A DNA stretch of 64,000 nt from Chlorogloea purpurea SAG 13.99 (GTDB taxonomy: Bacteria; Cyanobacteriota; Cyanobacteriia; Cyanobacteriales; Microcystaceae). Both the position numbers and the translations under genes were made by a program. Location: positions 265,189 through 329,188 of the forward strand of contig JADQBB010000001.1 in NCBI GenBank assembly GCA_016903695.1, read 5' to 3'. Shown one piece after another: positions 52,634-62,576 of the stretch. The notes beneath the pieces are model-generated. The model searched no databases. It worked only from the letters and a program-made list of their open reading frames with translations, and was not told the DNA's origin. How positions within the stretch are numbered: the stretch's first letter is position 1; each line of letters opens with the position of its first letter.

Positions 52634-54271
52634 ATGCGAACGGATAAGATACAAGGGTGGGAAGCTTTTAGAGAAAACGTAATGCAAACATCAGTCAGCG
52701 AAGGCCAAGAGCGTTTCGCACAACTACAGACACAACTGCGGGAAATTTGGCAGGGAGAGGAAATATCGGGTCAGAATGATTATGACTACGATATTTTAGT
52801 CGTGCCCTCTTTCAGTATCGATCAGAGTGTGGGTCAGAAAGTGTCGGGATTCTTACACTACGAAGAAAGGTTGTTATTCTCCCTGATCCGTCTACGCAAT
52901 CCGAAAACCCGTTTGATCTACGTGACGGCTCAACCTCTATCGCGGATGATCATCGATTATTATCTGCAATTATTACCAGGCATTCCCTTCTCCCACGCAC
53001 GTAACCGCCTTTTACTCCTCACCGCTCAAGACAATTCTTTCAAGCCCCTAACTCAAAAAATCCTCGATCGTCCGCGACTAGTGGAACGAATCCGTAAAGC
53101 TTGCCGTCTTGGGCGATCGTACATCGTCTGTTTTAACGCTACCTCGCTAGAGCAAGAATTATCTATCCGCCTCGGTATCCCTCTTTTCGCCTGCAATCCC
53201 GATTTACTTTACTGGGGTTCTAAAAGCGGCAGCCGGGAGATTTTCGCAGAAGCGGGGATAAATCATCCCGACGGTAGTTTCGGGGTGTATACTGTGGAAA
53301 ATTTAATAGAGTCGGCAGCTTCCTTGTGGCAGCGACATCCGGGGTTAAAGCGGATGGTTATCAAGTTAAACGAGGGTTTTTCCGGGGAGGGTAACGCTAT
53401 TTTAGATTTGCGTTGTCTTCCCAATTTTAACGTCGATCGGCAAAACGGGGAAGAAATTCGTCACCATCTGGGCAAGGGTATGGAAAACATGAGCTTTCAA
53501 GCGAAAGATGAAACCTGGCCCACTTTTTCCGCTAGAATACCTGTCCTGGGTGCGATCGTGGAAGCTTTCATCGAAGGGGAAGAGAAACGATCGCCCAGCG
53601 TCCAAGGTTATATTAGTCCTAACGGGGAAGTAAAAATTCTCTCCACTCACGATCAGATATTAGGCGGCCCGGATGGGCAGATTTATCTCGGTTGTCGTTT
53701 TCCCGCCGATACCAATTATCGTCTGCAATTGCAGGAATTAGGCTTGAAAGTGGGGCAGATTCTAGCCAAGAAAGGGGCGATGGAACGTTACGGAGTGGAT
53801 TTTATCGCGGTACGCTCTCCCGTGACCGGTGAATGGGATCTAGAAGCTATAGAGATCAACCTTCGCAAAGGCGGCACGACTCACCCTTTCATGACTTTAA
53901 AGTTATTAACTAACGGCAGATATGAAGAGGAGACGGGTTTATTTTTCTCTCAAGAACAAGCCAAATATTATATCTCTTCCGATAATTTACAGAAAAGTCA
54001 ATATAGGGGATTGTTACCCGATGATCTGATGGATATTATCGCTAAACACCGCCTCCATTTTGATAGTAGTAGTAAGACGGGAACAGTATTTCACCTGATC
54101 GGTGCTTTATCGGAATTCGGCAAATTAGGTTTAACCTGCATCGGTAATTCATGGGAAGAAGCGGAGGCAATTTATCAACGGGTTGAAGAAGTTTTAGACG
54201 CGGAAACCAATCCCTTGATTTCCAGGGAGGGAAATCATCTTTGTTCCGGTTTGCCTATTCATTGGACTTGA
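52634..54271 (+). CDS. ATP-grasp peptide ligase, PGM1-like
   Basis: 545 residues. The central ATP-grasp region has MVIKLNEGFSGEGNAILD (ATP-binding), AFIEGEEKRSPS, and a metal/phosphate site in DLEAIEINLRKGGTTHPFM. The C-terminal part (SSKTGTVFHLIGALSEFGKLGLTCIGNS) resembles the C-terminal domain of pheganomycin-type PGM1 ligases, which join a carboxylate to a peptide amine. The substrate is unknown and no peptide-precursor gene is adjacent. It overlaps the convergent next gene by 17 bp. Confidence 0.8.
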   Translation: MRTDKIQGWEAFRENVMQTSVSEGQERFAQLQTQLREIWQGEEISGQNDYDYDILVVPSFSIDQSVGQKVSGFLHYEERLLFSLIRLRNPKTRLIYVTAQPLSRMIIDYYLQLLPGIPFSHARNRLLLLTAQDNSFKPLTQKILDRPRLVERIRKACRLGRSYIVCFNATSLEQELSIRLGIPLFACNPDLLYWGSKSGSREIFAEAGINHPDGSFGVYTVENLIESAASLWQRHPGLKRMVIKLNEGFSGEGNAILDLRCLPNFNVDRQNGEEIRHHLGKGMENMSFQAKDETWPTFSARIPVLGAIVEAFIEGEEKRSPSVQGYISPNGEVKILSTHDQILGGPDGQIYLGCRFPADTNYRLQLQELGLKVGQILAKKGAMERYGVDFIAVRSPVTGEWDLEAIEINLRKGGTTHPFMTLKLLTNGRYEEETGLFFSQEQAKYYISSDNLQKSQYRGLLPDDLMDIIAKHRLHFDSSSKTGTVFHLIGALSEFGKLGLTCIGNSWEEAEAIYQRVEEVLDAETNPLISREGNHLCSGLPIHWT

Positions 54272-54743
54272 GCCGATTTTCTTTGATGATCATGAAACTT
54301 TTGACGTTACCATCGTCACCGAAACCGACGGAAGTTCTCACACAATAATCGGGGCGTACTAGATTAATGGTTTCGGTGCCGATAAGCGTCCCTTCCACTT
54401 TGTTACGCACGTTAAAAATAATTAAATTGTCTCCATGTTCTTCCGCAACTGAATCAAAATTCCCAAAAGGGGAATCTATACCCACGATAGCGATTACGCC
54501 CTGTGCGATCGCAGTACCGACAAAATTATGAGTGACGGTGTTTCCATCGGAGTAATGATAAGTATTCGCTTGAATCCAACGATTATCGACGATTCTTTTC
54601 GTTAGGATAGCGGTGAAACGGGCTATTTCTTGACCTTTAGCGTCTAAACGGAGCCATTCGCCCTCCCACACTCCGACGTGTTTGGGGAAAACTTGAAAGT
54701 TTTCGATTTTTATCTCGGTATCTTTATTTGTTTCTGGATTCAT
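54255..54743 (-). CDS. Hypothetical protein, DUF3598-like beta-barrel
   Basis: 162 residues of antiparallel-beta character with FPKHVGVWEGEWLRLDAKG near the start, a pattern like calycin/lipocalin-type DUF3598 proteins. Function unknown. Convergent with the ATP-grasp ligase (17-bp overlap). Confidence 0.6.
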   Translation of the reverse strand: MNPETNKDTEIKIENFQVFPKHVGVWEGEWLRLDAKGQEIARFTAILTKRIVDNRWIQANTYHYSDGNTVTHNFVGTAIAQGVIAIVGIDSPFGNFDSVAEEHGDNLIIFNVRNKVEGTLIGTETINLVRPDYCVRTSVGFGDDGNVKSFMIIKENRLKSNE

Positions 54744-54812
54744 CGAGTTTCTCTCTTCGCTAAGTTTGAAGGTTAGAATAAAAGCCTGAGAATAAGCCAG
54801 GTCTGGGAAAAG

Positions 54813-55802
54813 ATGAGCAAAATTGATTATCTAAGGATAAGTCTGATCGATCGATGTAATTTCCGCTGTCTTTACTGTATGCCAGAAGGTGAGGAGTTAT
54901 CCTATATTCTCAAGCAGAATATTTTAACGAACCATGAATTAATCAATCTCCTGCAATTCGTATTCATCCCCCTCGGCTTCACTAAATTCCGTCTCACGGG
55001 GGGCGAACCTTTATTGCGCCCCGGCGTGATAGATTTAGTCCGGGCGATCGCTTCTTTACCTGAAACCCAAGATTTAGCCATAACCACTAACGGCTATCAT
55101 CTCCCGGAGATGGCGCAGCCTCTGTATGATGCGGGGTTAAGGAGATTGAACATTAGTTTAGATTCTCTGGATGGGGAGAAATTTGATCGTATTATCGGCA
55201 ATCGCGGACGTAGTAACTGGGCCCGAACTTGGCAGGGTATTCAAACCGCTTACGAAGTCGGTTTCAATCCCTTGAAACTAAACGTGGTGGTGATACCTGG
55301 TATTAATGATTCGGAAGTGGAAGATTTAGCGAGTTTGACGATCGATAAATCTTGGCACGTTCGTTTTATCGAATTCATGCCCATCGGCAATCTGGATTTA
55401 TTTAATGAAAAAGCTTGGATACCTTCAGAAGAAATCCGCCGCATCATCCGGGAGAGATGGGGATTGAAAGAAGGGCAGGTGAAAGGCAACGGCCCGGCTG
55501 ATGTATTCCAGATACCGGGGGCGAAAGGTACTTTAGGATTTATCAGCCAGATGTCAGAGTGTTTTTGTGAAAGGTGTAACCGCCTACGTCTCTCCGCTGA
55601 CGGTTGGTTACGTCCTTGTTTACTCAACGAAACGGGTCAAATCGATCTGAAAACTTCTCTTCGCGAGGGAGTGTCTTTATCTACATTAAAAGAGCAAGTG
55701 CGAGAGTTAATCGCCCAGAAAGAAAGTATTAATTTCAAGTTGCGCGATTCGGGCACTAATTCCCAGGACTATAGCCGTACCATGTCTCAAATCGGCGGCT
55801 GA
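54813..55802 (+). CDS. moaA: GTP 3',8-cyclase (molybdenum cofactor biosynthesis)
   Basis: 329 residues, normal length. The radical-SAM Cys motif is CNFRCLYC. The C-terminal second [4Fe-4S] Cys set is in [22 protein letters not shown], and the protein ends in Gly-Gly as in MoaA. It converts GTP to 3',8-cyclo-GTP for molybdopterin synthesis. Other moa genes are not adjacent. Confidence 0.96.
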   Translation: MSKIDYLRISLIDRCNFRCLYCMPEGEELSYILKQNILTNHELINLLQFVFIPLGFTKFRLTGGEPLLRPGVIDLVRAIASLPETQDLAITTNGYHLPEMAQPLYDAGLRRLNISLDSLDGEKFDRIIGNRGRSNWARTWQGIQTAYEVGFNPLKLNVVVIPGINDSEVEDLASLTIDKSWHVRFIEFMPIGNLDLFNEKAWIPSEEIRRIIRERWGLKEGQVKGNGPADVFQIPGAKGTLGFISQMSECFCERCNRLRLSADGWLRPCLLNETGQIDLKTSLREGVSLSTLKEQVRELIAQKESINFKLRDSGTNSQDYSRTMSQIGG

Positions 55803-55994
55803 AAGTTTATGCTTGCCTTCCTCTCTAAAATTCGCTATTCTGTATGTATTGACAAATAATGGAAATCTGTAAGGCAAAAATTTTTAAAACTATATTCCCA
55901 TTATGAGAAAATATTACCTGATTGCACCGCCCATGTAAAGCTCCCGTTTTACCTTCTTACGGGCAAATGCCTATTAATAAAGAATTAACAAATG

Positions 55995-56810
55995 TTACCT
56001 AGCAATAAAATTAGCATCTAGCAACATCCATAAAATAATTGGATAAGATGACAAGAAAGTAAACAAAAATGTATTAAGTCCCATAACATATGCTGTTCCC
56101 AAGTGAAACATAACACCAGCAATAATCCATAGTAAACCAAAGGAAAATGGAGCAACCCATATAATAGGAAATGTAGTTTCCCATAATATTGTGAACCAGG
56201 CGAGGGAAAGTGTAATTAATCGATGACTGAGGAAAGGTATAAATTGTGGTTTGCCATAAATTCTTGTAGCAAAAATTTTAATAATTGCATCGCCAGATCG
56301 CCAAGTTGGTGAAATTAACTTAGCTACACCTGAAACTAAATACGATAGAGTTACCTGTGCAACTATAAAGAGCAATCCACTCCAACGTAAAGGTGAACTT
56401 ATACCAGCGATATAGTAAACAAAAAGTCCGCTTAATTCTATAATAACTAGCTCATCCGCTCCATCTCGCCCATGTACATGTCTTATATTTGTGATAAACG
56501 ACATAAAAAGCAGCAAGGTTACAAGTAACAGTTTAAATGAGGTATCAAAATAAAAAGCTAATAAGAGCGCAATCATTGCTCGAACAATCATTATCAATAC
56601 AAAAATCTGAGAAGTATATAATATATTGAAAATTTTGACACGCCATCCTGTAAATAACCAACCAGTTCGTAAAGAACAAATTTCCCAATCCATAAGAGAG
56701 TATTTGTCCATTGAGCCATTATAAAAAGCCACAATGTATTCAGCAGAAAACAGAACAAAAACGAAGGCTAAACTAATAAATGTATAATGCAATGCAATGG
56801 CTTCAGTCAT
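55995..56810 (-). CDS. HTTM-domain membrane protein (SdpB-like)
   Basis: 271 residues with about six to seven membrane helices. Features of the horizontally transferred transmembrane (HTTM) family: an early YNGSMDKYSLMDWEIC segment, GRDGADELVIIELSG and SGVAKLISPTWRSGDAI. HTTM proteins include SdpB of the sporulation-delaying peptide system and carboxylase-like enzymes. It directly follows the SdpA-like gene. The sequence is clearly more AT-rich than its neighbours, suggesting transfer. Confidence 0.75.
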   Translation of the reverse strand: MTEAIALHYTFISLAFVFVLFSAEYIVAFYNGSMDKYSLMDWEICSLRTGWLFTGWRVKIFNILYTSQIFVLIMIVRAMIALLLAFYFDTSFKLLLVTLLLFMSFITNIRHVHGRDGADELVIIELSGLFVYYIAGISSPLRWSGLLFIVAQVTLSYLVSGVAKLISPTWRSGDAIIKIFATRIYGKPQFIPFLSHRLITLSLAWFTILWETTFPIIWVAPFSFGLLWIIAGVMFHLGTAYVMGLNTFLFTFLSSYPIILWMLLDANFIAR

Positions 56811-56824
56811 AAGATTACATCTGG

Positions 56825-57328
56825 TTAAATTGAATGTAATTCCGATAATAAGATTATCGACAAATTTTGTAGAGATTCACTAGGAACAACCGTACAAACA
56901 CTAAACTGGACAATATTTCCAGGCATATTTTTACATATTCTAACGACCATGTTCAAAATTAATAGATAAGGAATTGAAGTTAAAACTTCTTCTCTTGAAC
57001 TTTTGGCCAACTGGGATAAGGCTTGACACAAGTCAATAAAAGCTTTACGGTTTCGCCGTCCTGGATTCCATATCATCCCATACCACTTACGATCGAGTGA
57101 AAAAACAACTTCTCGCCAAGGCGAAATTGTAGAATTGTTCATCACACGATAGTAAAGGTAATAATCACTTTCATTAGGCATGGGTGCAAAAAAATTCCAT
57201 TGAGGTATAAGGGCTAATCTATCCCATCGTATTATCCACTTTTCAACTTTAGGGATATATCTGAAGATAGAAAGCAAAAACCATATTAAAAGTACAAAAG
57301 AAAATAAATAAGATAAAAAAATTCGCAT
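56825..57328 (-). CDS. SdpA-like / HTTM-partner protein
   Basis: 167 residues. One N-terminal membrane helix (LFSFVLLIWFLLSIFRYI) and the motif PQWNFFAPMPNESDYYLYYR, which resembles the WxFFAPxP motif of small partners encoded next to HTTM proteins (SdpA-like). The rest is soluble with RNRKAFIDLCQALSQLA. It precedes the HTTM gene by 14 bp, so the two are co-expressed. AT-rich. Confidence 0.6.
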   Translation of the reverse strand: MRIFLSYLFSFVLLIWFLLSIFRYIPKVEKWIIRWDRLALIPQWNFFAPMPNESDYYLYYRVMNNSTISPWREVVFSLDRKWYGMIWNPGRRNRKAFIDLCQALSQLAKSSREEVLTSIPYLLILNMVVRICKNMPGNIVQFSVCTVVPSESLQNLSIILLSELHSI

Positions 57329-57563
57329 TTTAATTTAACTATTATTTTAAAAAAGTAAATATTCAGGGGTCTCAAACTTAGTCTTAGAGATGCTTCTAAA
57401 ATGTTAGAACTCTCTAAACTAAGCGCTTCCTACTAGATAAGTAGGAAAAATAAATCTTTCAGCGTTCCTTGATGGGAATGCTCCTCTTACCATAATTCGC
57501 CCGAATGCTTACATGGTAGAGATTTGAGTACTTTTGATATGACTTGAATACTTACAAAAAAAG

Positions 57564-58340
57564 CTATCTTATCAGCAACTGGCGACGAGCATTAATAAGT
57601 TTTTGAACAGCAAGATTAGGGGTGCGAATGTCTATTTCTGAAGGATTAATAACGAATTGCTTCATGTCGTCAAAAAGAGAACTACAGTTACCTATAGCTG
57701 TTCCCACCGCAGCCACTAAAAGTCCGGCAGTTACCGTTGCCACCAGAGCCCCTGGGGTACCAGACATTACCGTTTCACCGGCAGTTCCAAAAACCAATTC
57801 ACGGCTTGCATCAGGTAAACGACGCAGAACAGCTCTTTCTCGACTATTCAATATTGGTTGATGAAGAACAACCATCGCTTCTAATTGCTCGCTATCATTA
57901 TTTTCAAGATACTCGGCCAACGTAAAACTATTTTTGTCATACGATCCACCAGCAAATGGAAAAAGTACCCGGGTGAATTTAACATCTTCCGTAACAAAAG
58001 CATTTACGACCAGAGGTTTTCCATTGTATCGAAGGTCTGCATAAACTGGAGCGGACAACATTTTATTTAGAGCAAACTCTTCTGATACTCGTTCGAGCCG
58101 TGCAATTTCTATTTTATTTTCGTGGACTACAGTATTAATTCCATCTATATCCATCGTTTCAACTGCCCTCTCCAGCGCATCAAAAGCTTCTGTATTAGGG
58201 TCGGCGATAATTAAAACTCCACTTCCCGGAGGCAAAAGTTCAGTTGTATCACCTTCAAGTTGATACACTGGTATACTGCGGATAAAACCTATTCTTGTTT
58301 CACGGTTTTCTAAAACAGAATTCAAAATGGAATCTGACAT
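57564..58340 (-). CDS. Hypothetical protein with C-terminal hydrophobic Gly/Ala segment (peptide precursor candidate)
   Basis: 258 residues from the ATG at 58340; an ATG at 58385 would add 15. No family recognised. The N-terminal two thirds are soluble. Then a segment beginning GTPGALVATVTAGLLVAAVG forms one hydrophobic Gly/Ala helix with a Cys shortly after, followed by a charged tail. It precedes the SdpA-like and HTTM genes on the same strand with a 235-bp gap. By analogy with SdpC it might be a substrate from which a hydrophobic peptide is cut. That role is speculative. Confidence 0.5.
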   Translation of the reverse strand: MSDSILNSVLENRETRIGFIRSIPVYQLEGDTTELLPPGSGVLIIADPNTEAFDALERAVETMDIDGINTVVHENKIEIARLERVSEEFALNKMLSAPVYADLRYNGKPLVVNAFVTEDVKFTRVLFPFAGGSYDKNSFTLAEYLENNDSEQLEAMVVLHQPILNSRERAVLRRLPDASRELVFGTAGETVMSGTPGALVATVTAGLLVAAVGTAIGNCSSLFDDMKQFVINPSEIDIRTPNLAVQKLINARRQLLIR

Positions 58341-58385
58341 AAAAATATTATTTAAGGAGAACTTTTGATGAATAGAATATATCAT

Positions 58386-58785
58386 TAAACTGAAAAGTTT
58401 ATTTTATTATTTACATTTTTTAATTATTTTTGTGAAGATCGAAAAATGATTTTGCCTAAAAAACAAGCGCTCTCATGTAATAGTATTCTTTTGTGACTCT
58501 CCGAAAATCAGGCTCAGATGGAGAATGGAACTATATAAAGAAAAGCTATATATAGTATTAGAATATATTCATAGATGTAAAGCTAAAAATTCTTAGCAGG
58601 TAGCCCGTGATGGAGAGCCAATGTCATGTTTAAAGCAATGCTGTTTGATAGAGCGCACTTAAAGCCACTACAAACTTTACTTAATATTTAAGGTAGCCTT
58701 TCATAACAGGATTTGGTATCAGGGGACGGTGGTACAATAATGTAATACACCTTTATCCGCCCATTTTTTCGCTAAGCGTTATCGA
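58386..58785. other. AT-rich intergenic region
   Basis: 400 bp upstream of the AT-rich island genes and downstream of the chelatase gene. Promoter-like AT tracts are present; no ORF or strong hairpin is supported. Confidence 0.3.
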
Positions 58786-61700
58786 TCAAGTAAAGGATAA
58801 GGTTTTTTCTAACTCATCATCGGCTAACTCGTACAATTCCTGTAACTTTTTCAATTTATCCTCATCAGCATTCCAGAAACCGCGCCCGTTGGCTTCTAAC
58901 ATCCTGCCGATGATATTTTTAAAAGCTTCGGGATTAGCTTGACGTAATTTCTCGGCCATTTCTTGATCGAATGCGTAAGTTTCCGCGGCTTCGTCGTACA
59001 CCCAATCTTCGGTGAATCTGGCTGTACCTCCCCACCCTATGAGTGCCGTCATCCTCTGGGAAATCTCATAGGCACCCCCAGATCCTTGATTCGCCATAGA
59101 CTGGGCCCATTTCGGGTTTAATAGCTTACTGCGGTACTCTAATCGTAAAACTTCCTCTAACTTGCGGGGCGTGGTGTCTTGAGAGAAGCTTTCCACGAAT
59201 GAGGCGGTTACTTTCTTGCCGCTTCTTTTCTCCGCAGCTAGTTTCAATCCCCCCGTGTTACCGTAATATTCTTGAATATCCGTCAGCCCGTATTCCACCG
59301 AGTCGATTTCTTGCACTATGCGATCGCTCGTCTGCAATAATTGCTGTAATATCTCCGGCCGCGCCTGCCCTTTATCCTTCCTGCCGTAACTGAAAGCGTT
59401 TCTTTTCTCCCAAGTATTCCCTAATTCCTCGGAATTCTCCCAGTTACCATCCACGACCTGATCGTTCACTAAAGAGCCGAAATCCCCCGCCGGATTGGAG
59501 AACAATCGCGCCGACGCATTTTCTATCCCCTGACTTTTCAGGGCTAGATAATGTTTGCGGATGAAGTTATGAGTTTCTGATTCTTGTGCGTCCGCCGCCC
59601 GCTGGAATAAATCATCCAATAACTCGATAATATTCACGAAAGTATCCCGGAAGATTCCCGATAGATTCGCCAGTACATCAATGCGCGGGTGTCCCACTTC
59701 GTCTAAAGGTTTCAACTCGTAGCGGACGATCCTACCCGTACCTTCTTTTACGGGTTCGGCCCCCACTAATTCCAAGAGGATACCCAGAGACTCGCCCTTG
59801 GTTTTGATCACGTCTAAGCCCCACAGTAACACGGCGATCGTTTCCGGGTAACTACCGTGTTCATCCCAGTGCTGTTGGATCAATTTCTTGCCTATTTCCC
59901 GCCCCCTTTCATAAGCGCCAGGTGAGGGCATACGATAGGGATCTAGAGCGTGTATATTACGACCTGTTGGTAACACTCCCGCCCCATCCCTTAATAAATC
60001 TCCCCCTGGTGCCGGGGGTATATATTCGCCGTTCAATCCTTTGAGCAGGTTGGTTAATTCCTCTGTGTTTCTATTAAGTAGGGCAACGATCTCTTTGCCT
60101 TCCCTTACTCTTTCATTATCTATATTAGAAAAGTTTGACGATAGTATCGCTCTTAATTCTTGGTCGGATATGCCATCAAAGTAAGCTTTTAAATAGGATT
60201 CCATTCCTTCTCTATCCGGGGACTCTCCCAAAGTATGTAACCCCGAAGAAAAGAGCCTTGATTCCACCACGCCTAAATAGTTATACACCTTGACAAAATA
60301 GTCATTGAGTGCGTATCGGCTGAAAAGTTTGGCGTTTTCTAAAGTAAAGGCAATGCCTTGTTTTTCTCCGGTTTCAAAGGGACAATCACTACTTAAACCC
60401 GTGTCGATGATCTTCTGACAGATAACATCTCTGAGGGCGTAATTCTTCTCTGGGTCTTCTCGAAACTCGGTGATTAATTCTTTTAAATTCATTAATTCTT
60501 TGTACAATCCCGCCCGACCGTAGGGAGGTACATTATAGGAAATTAGCACCCCGTAACCTCGCCTTTTAGCCAGCATGGATTCCGAGGGATTATTAGCCGC
60601 GTATAGATATAAATTGGGCAGATCTCCCAGTAATATATCCGACCAAGAATAACCCGTGTTTCCTAAAGGGGAACCCGGTAGCCATTCCACCGTCCCGTGC
60701 ATTCCGAAATGAATCACAGCTTGAGCTTGATAATCTTTCTGCAGCCACTGATAAAAAGCAGCGTATTGAGGGTGCGGGGTGAGATCTTTCTCGAACATCA
60801 GGCGCATCGGGTCGCCGGATAATCCTAAAGGTGGTTGCACACCTATCCAGACATTTCCTAACTCTATGCCGCCAATATGATACTCATCGCCGATCGTTTT
60901 TATGCCGCTATCTTTCAGGGATTTCCATTGTTTCTCGATGCGGTAGGTTAGCAAGTAGCCTAACCAATTCTCTAATCGTTCCACGGATACCCGATTAGAT
61001 GCCGCGGTTGATAAATTTTCGTTGTCCGCGTCTTTCACCGCCTTGATTATTTCCTCGCCATCCCCTGGAATATCCCCCACGTTGTAACCTTGTTCTCCCA
61101 AGGCGCGCAGTAAATTGATCAAGCTGCGGGGCACGTTCAATAAAGCCGCGGTTCCAGTTGCGCCGTAGCCGGGGGGGAAGTCGTAGAGGATAATCGCTAA
61201 TTTTCTCTCGGCGGGGGGTGTATTTCTTAGCGCGATCCAGTTTTTCAATCTGCCGGTGAGACGTTTCACCCTCTCCGGGATGAGGTAGATATTCTCGCCC
61301 ACGAGGCCGCCTAAAGGTATAGTATCGATCGCACCGTCCAATTCTGGCAAGGCGTATAACACCACGCTTTGTAAGCCACCTATCCCCCGTCTCGTCCAAG
61401 AGTGAATATCTTGGATCAGTAAAGGTGCGGCCACGAAATAAGGAATATTTTTAGCGGTTAAAATCCTTTTCGCCACTTCTACCTGTCTCCCGGCTTCCAT
61501 CGACCCGGCGGGGCCGCCCACCAAGGGGAAGCCGATCGTGGATACGATCGCCGACACTTCGATTGCGTCGGGGCTAAGAGAAGGTGTTTCTATATTACCC
61601 GACTTCCTCTGTTGCTTCTCATAGTCGGTGGTAAGCCAATCTCTCACTACTGTATGCCCTTCCACGCCGTTGATGAATACCGGCAGGGGAATTAAACCCT

Positions 61701-62487
61701 CGGCTTCAAAATAGCGGATCAACTGCCCTATATAAGGTTGTTTACTGATAACGTGTTTTCTATACAGGAGAATACCTATTACCGGTGCGTCAATAGGCGG
61801 CTTTTTATTTTGTCGATACCAATCGAGATACTGGGCGGGAGCCAGAAAATAACCTTCCGCGTCTGGGTGTAATAACCCTTTATTGGGAGTCTCTACAACT
61901 TCGGGAATTTGACCTGGTTTTAAACCCAGATATTTTTCGGCGATGTACCAACACATGGCGGCCACATTTTCCACGCCCCCCGCGTTCCAATAACCGTAGA
62001 TGATCAACCAGTTGCGTAAATCTTGGACTTTCTTGGCGGGGATATATTTCAGTAATTTGGGCCCGGTTTTGAGAAAGCTGATATATCCCGCTAATTTATC
62101 TTCTTCTCTGCCCCCGGAAAACTTACTCAGGATGAACTGTATCGGTTTGGGCATCCCTTTGGGTTTGTCACCGATGACGAATTTACCGATGCGGGTAAGA
62201 CTCATCAACTCTAAAGCTGACTCGAAAACGAGGCGGATAGGGATGGACTGCACTCTCTCCCGCAACCACATCACCGCGTCGTAGTCGAAGATTAAACTGG
62301 CGAAGAAAACGTCGGCATCTTTCAGGGCCGCTTCTACTCGATCGGGTTCGCGGGCGATCGAGCCATCATCGAACACTGTCACATCTAGTTCGGCACAGCC
62401 CGACGCGGCCGATCGGGCCGCCTGCCGGTATAACCCGGCGTTAAAGGTTTCAAACCCGGCGATTAATACTATCCGTTTTTTGATCAT
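58786..62487 (-). CDS. CobN/ChlH-family cobalto- or magnesium-chelatase large subunit
   Basis: 1233 residues from the ATG at 62487; a GTG at 62499 would add four. Family blocks: FASLIFDYDAVMWLRERV near the start, GHTVVRDWLTTDYEK, the substrate-region HFGMHGTVEWLPG and ARFTEDWVYDEAAETY near the C-terminus. The start (IVLIAGFETFNAGLYRQAA) differs from the main cyanobacterial ChlH as I recall it, so this is more likely the CobN-like paralogue. It inserts Co2+ or Mg2+ into a tetrapyrrole with ATPase subunits encoded elsewhere. Which metal cannot be decided here. Confidence 0.85.
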   Translation of the reverse strand: MIKKRIVLIAGFETFNAGLYRQAARSAASGCAELDVTVFDDGSIAREPDRVEAALKDADVFFASLIFDYDAVMWLRERVQSIPIRLVFESALELMSLTRIGKFVIGDKPKGMPKPIQFILSKFSGGREEDKLAGYISFLKTGPKLLKYIPAKKVQDLRNWLIIYGYWNAGGVENVAAMCWYIAEKYLGLKPGQIPEVVETPNKGLLHPDAEGYFLAPAQYLDWYRQNKKPPIDAPVIGILLYRKHVISKQPYIGQLIRYFEAEGLIPLPVFINGVEGHTVVRDWLTTDYEKQQRKSGNIETPSLSPDAIEVSAIVSTIGFPLVGGPAGSMEAGRQVEVAKRILTAKNIPYFVAAPLLIQDIHSWTRRGIGGLQSVVLYALPELDGAIDTIPLGGLVGENIYLIPERVKRLTGRLKNWIALRNTPPAERKLAIILYDFPPGYGATGTAALLNVPRSLINLLRALGEQGYNVGDIPGDGEEIIKAVKDADNENLSTAASNRVSVERLENWLGYLLTYRIEKQWKSLKDSGIKTIGDEYHIGGIELGNVWIGVQPPLGLSGDPMRLMFEKDLTPHPQYAAFYQWLQKDYQAQAVIHFGMHGTVEWLPGSPLGNTGYSWSDILLGDLPNLYLYAANNPSESMLAKRRGYGVLISYNVPPYGRAGLYKELMNLKELITEFREDPEKNYALRDVICQKIIDTGLSSDCPFETGEKQGIAFTLENAKLFSRYALNDYFVKVYNYLGVVESRLFSSGLHTLGESPDREGMESYLKAYFDGISDQELRAILSSNFSNIDNERVREGKEIVALLNRNTEELTNLLKGLNGEYIPPAPGGDLLRDGAGVLPTGRNIHALDPYRMPSPGAYERGREIGKKLIQQHWDEHGSYPETIAVLLWGLDVIKTKGESLGILLELVGAEPVKEGTGRIVRYELKPLDEVGHPRIDVLANLSGIFRDTFVNIIELLDDLFQRAADAQESETHNFIRKHYLALKSQGIENASARLFSNPAGDFGSLVNDQVVDGNWENSEELGNTWEKRNAFSYGRKDKGQARPEILQQLLQTSDRIVQEIDSVEYGLTDIQEYYGNTGGLKLAAEKRSGKKVTASFVESFSQDTTPRKLEEVLRLEYRSKLLNPKWAQSMANQGSGGAYEISQRMTALIGWGGTARFTEDWVYDEAAETYAFDQEMAEKLRQANPEAFKNIIGRMLEANGRGFWNADEDKLKKLQELYELADDELEKTLSFT

Positions 62488-62576
62488 CGGTGGGATCACC
62501 TTCGCGGCGCTTAACTAAACTTTACGTTTATATTTAGTCTAGCTGTTTTCAGGAGGTTGTGATAGGTGGGTTCAAC

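Noticed and set aside
58786..62487. Calling the large chelatase subunit ChlH outright
   Set aside because: The N-terminus does not match the main cyanobacterial ChlH that I know, so CobN/ChlH family is the safer name.
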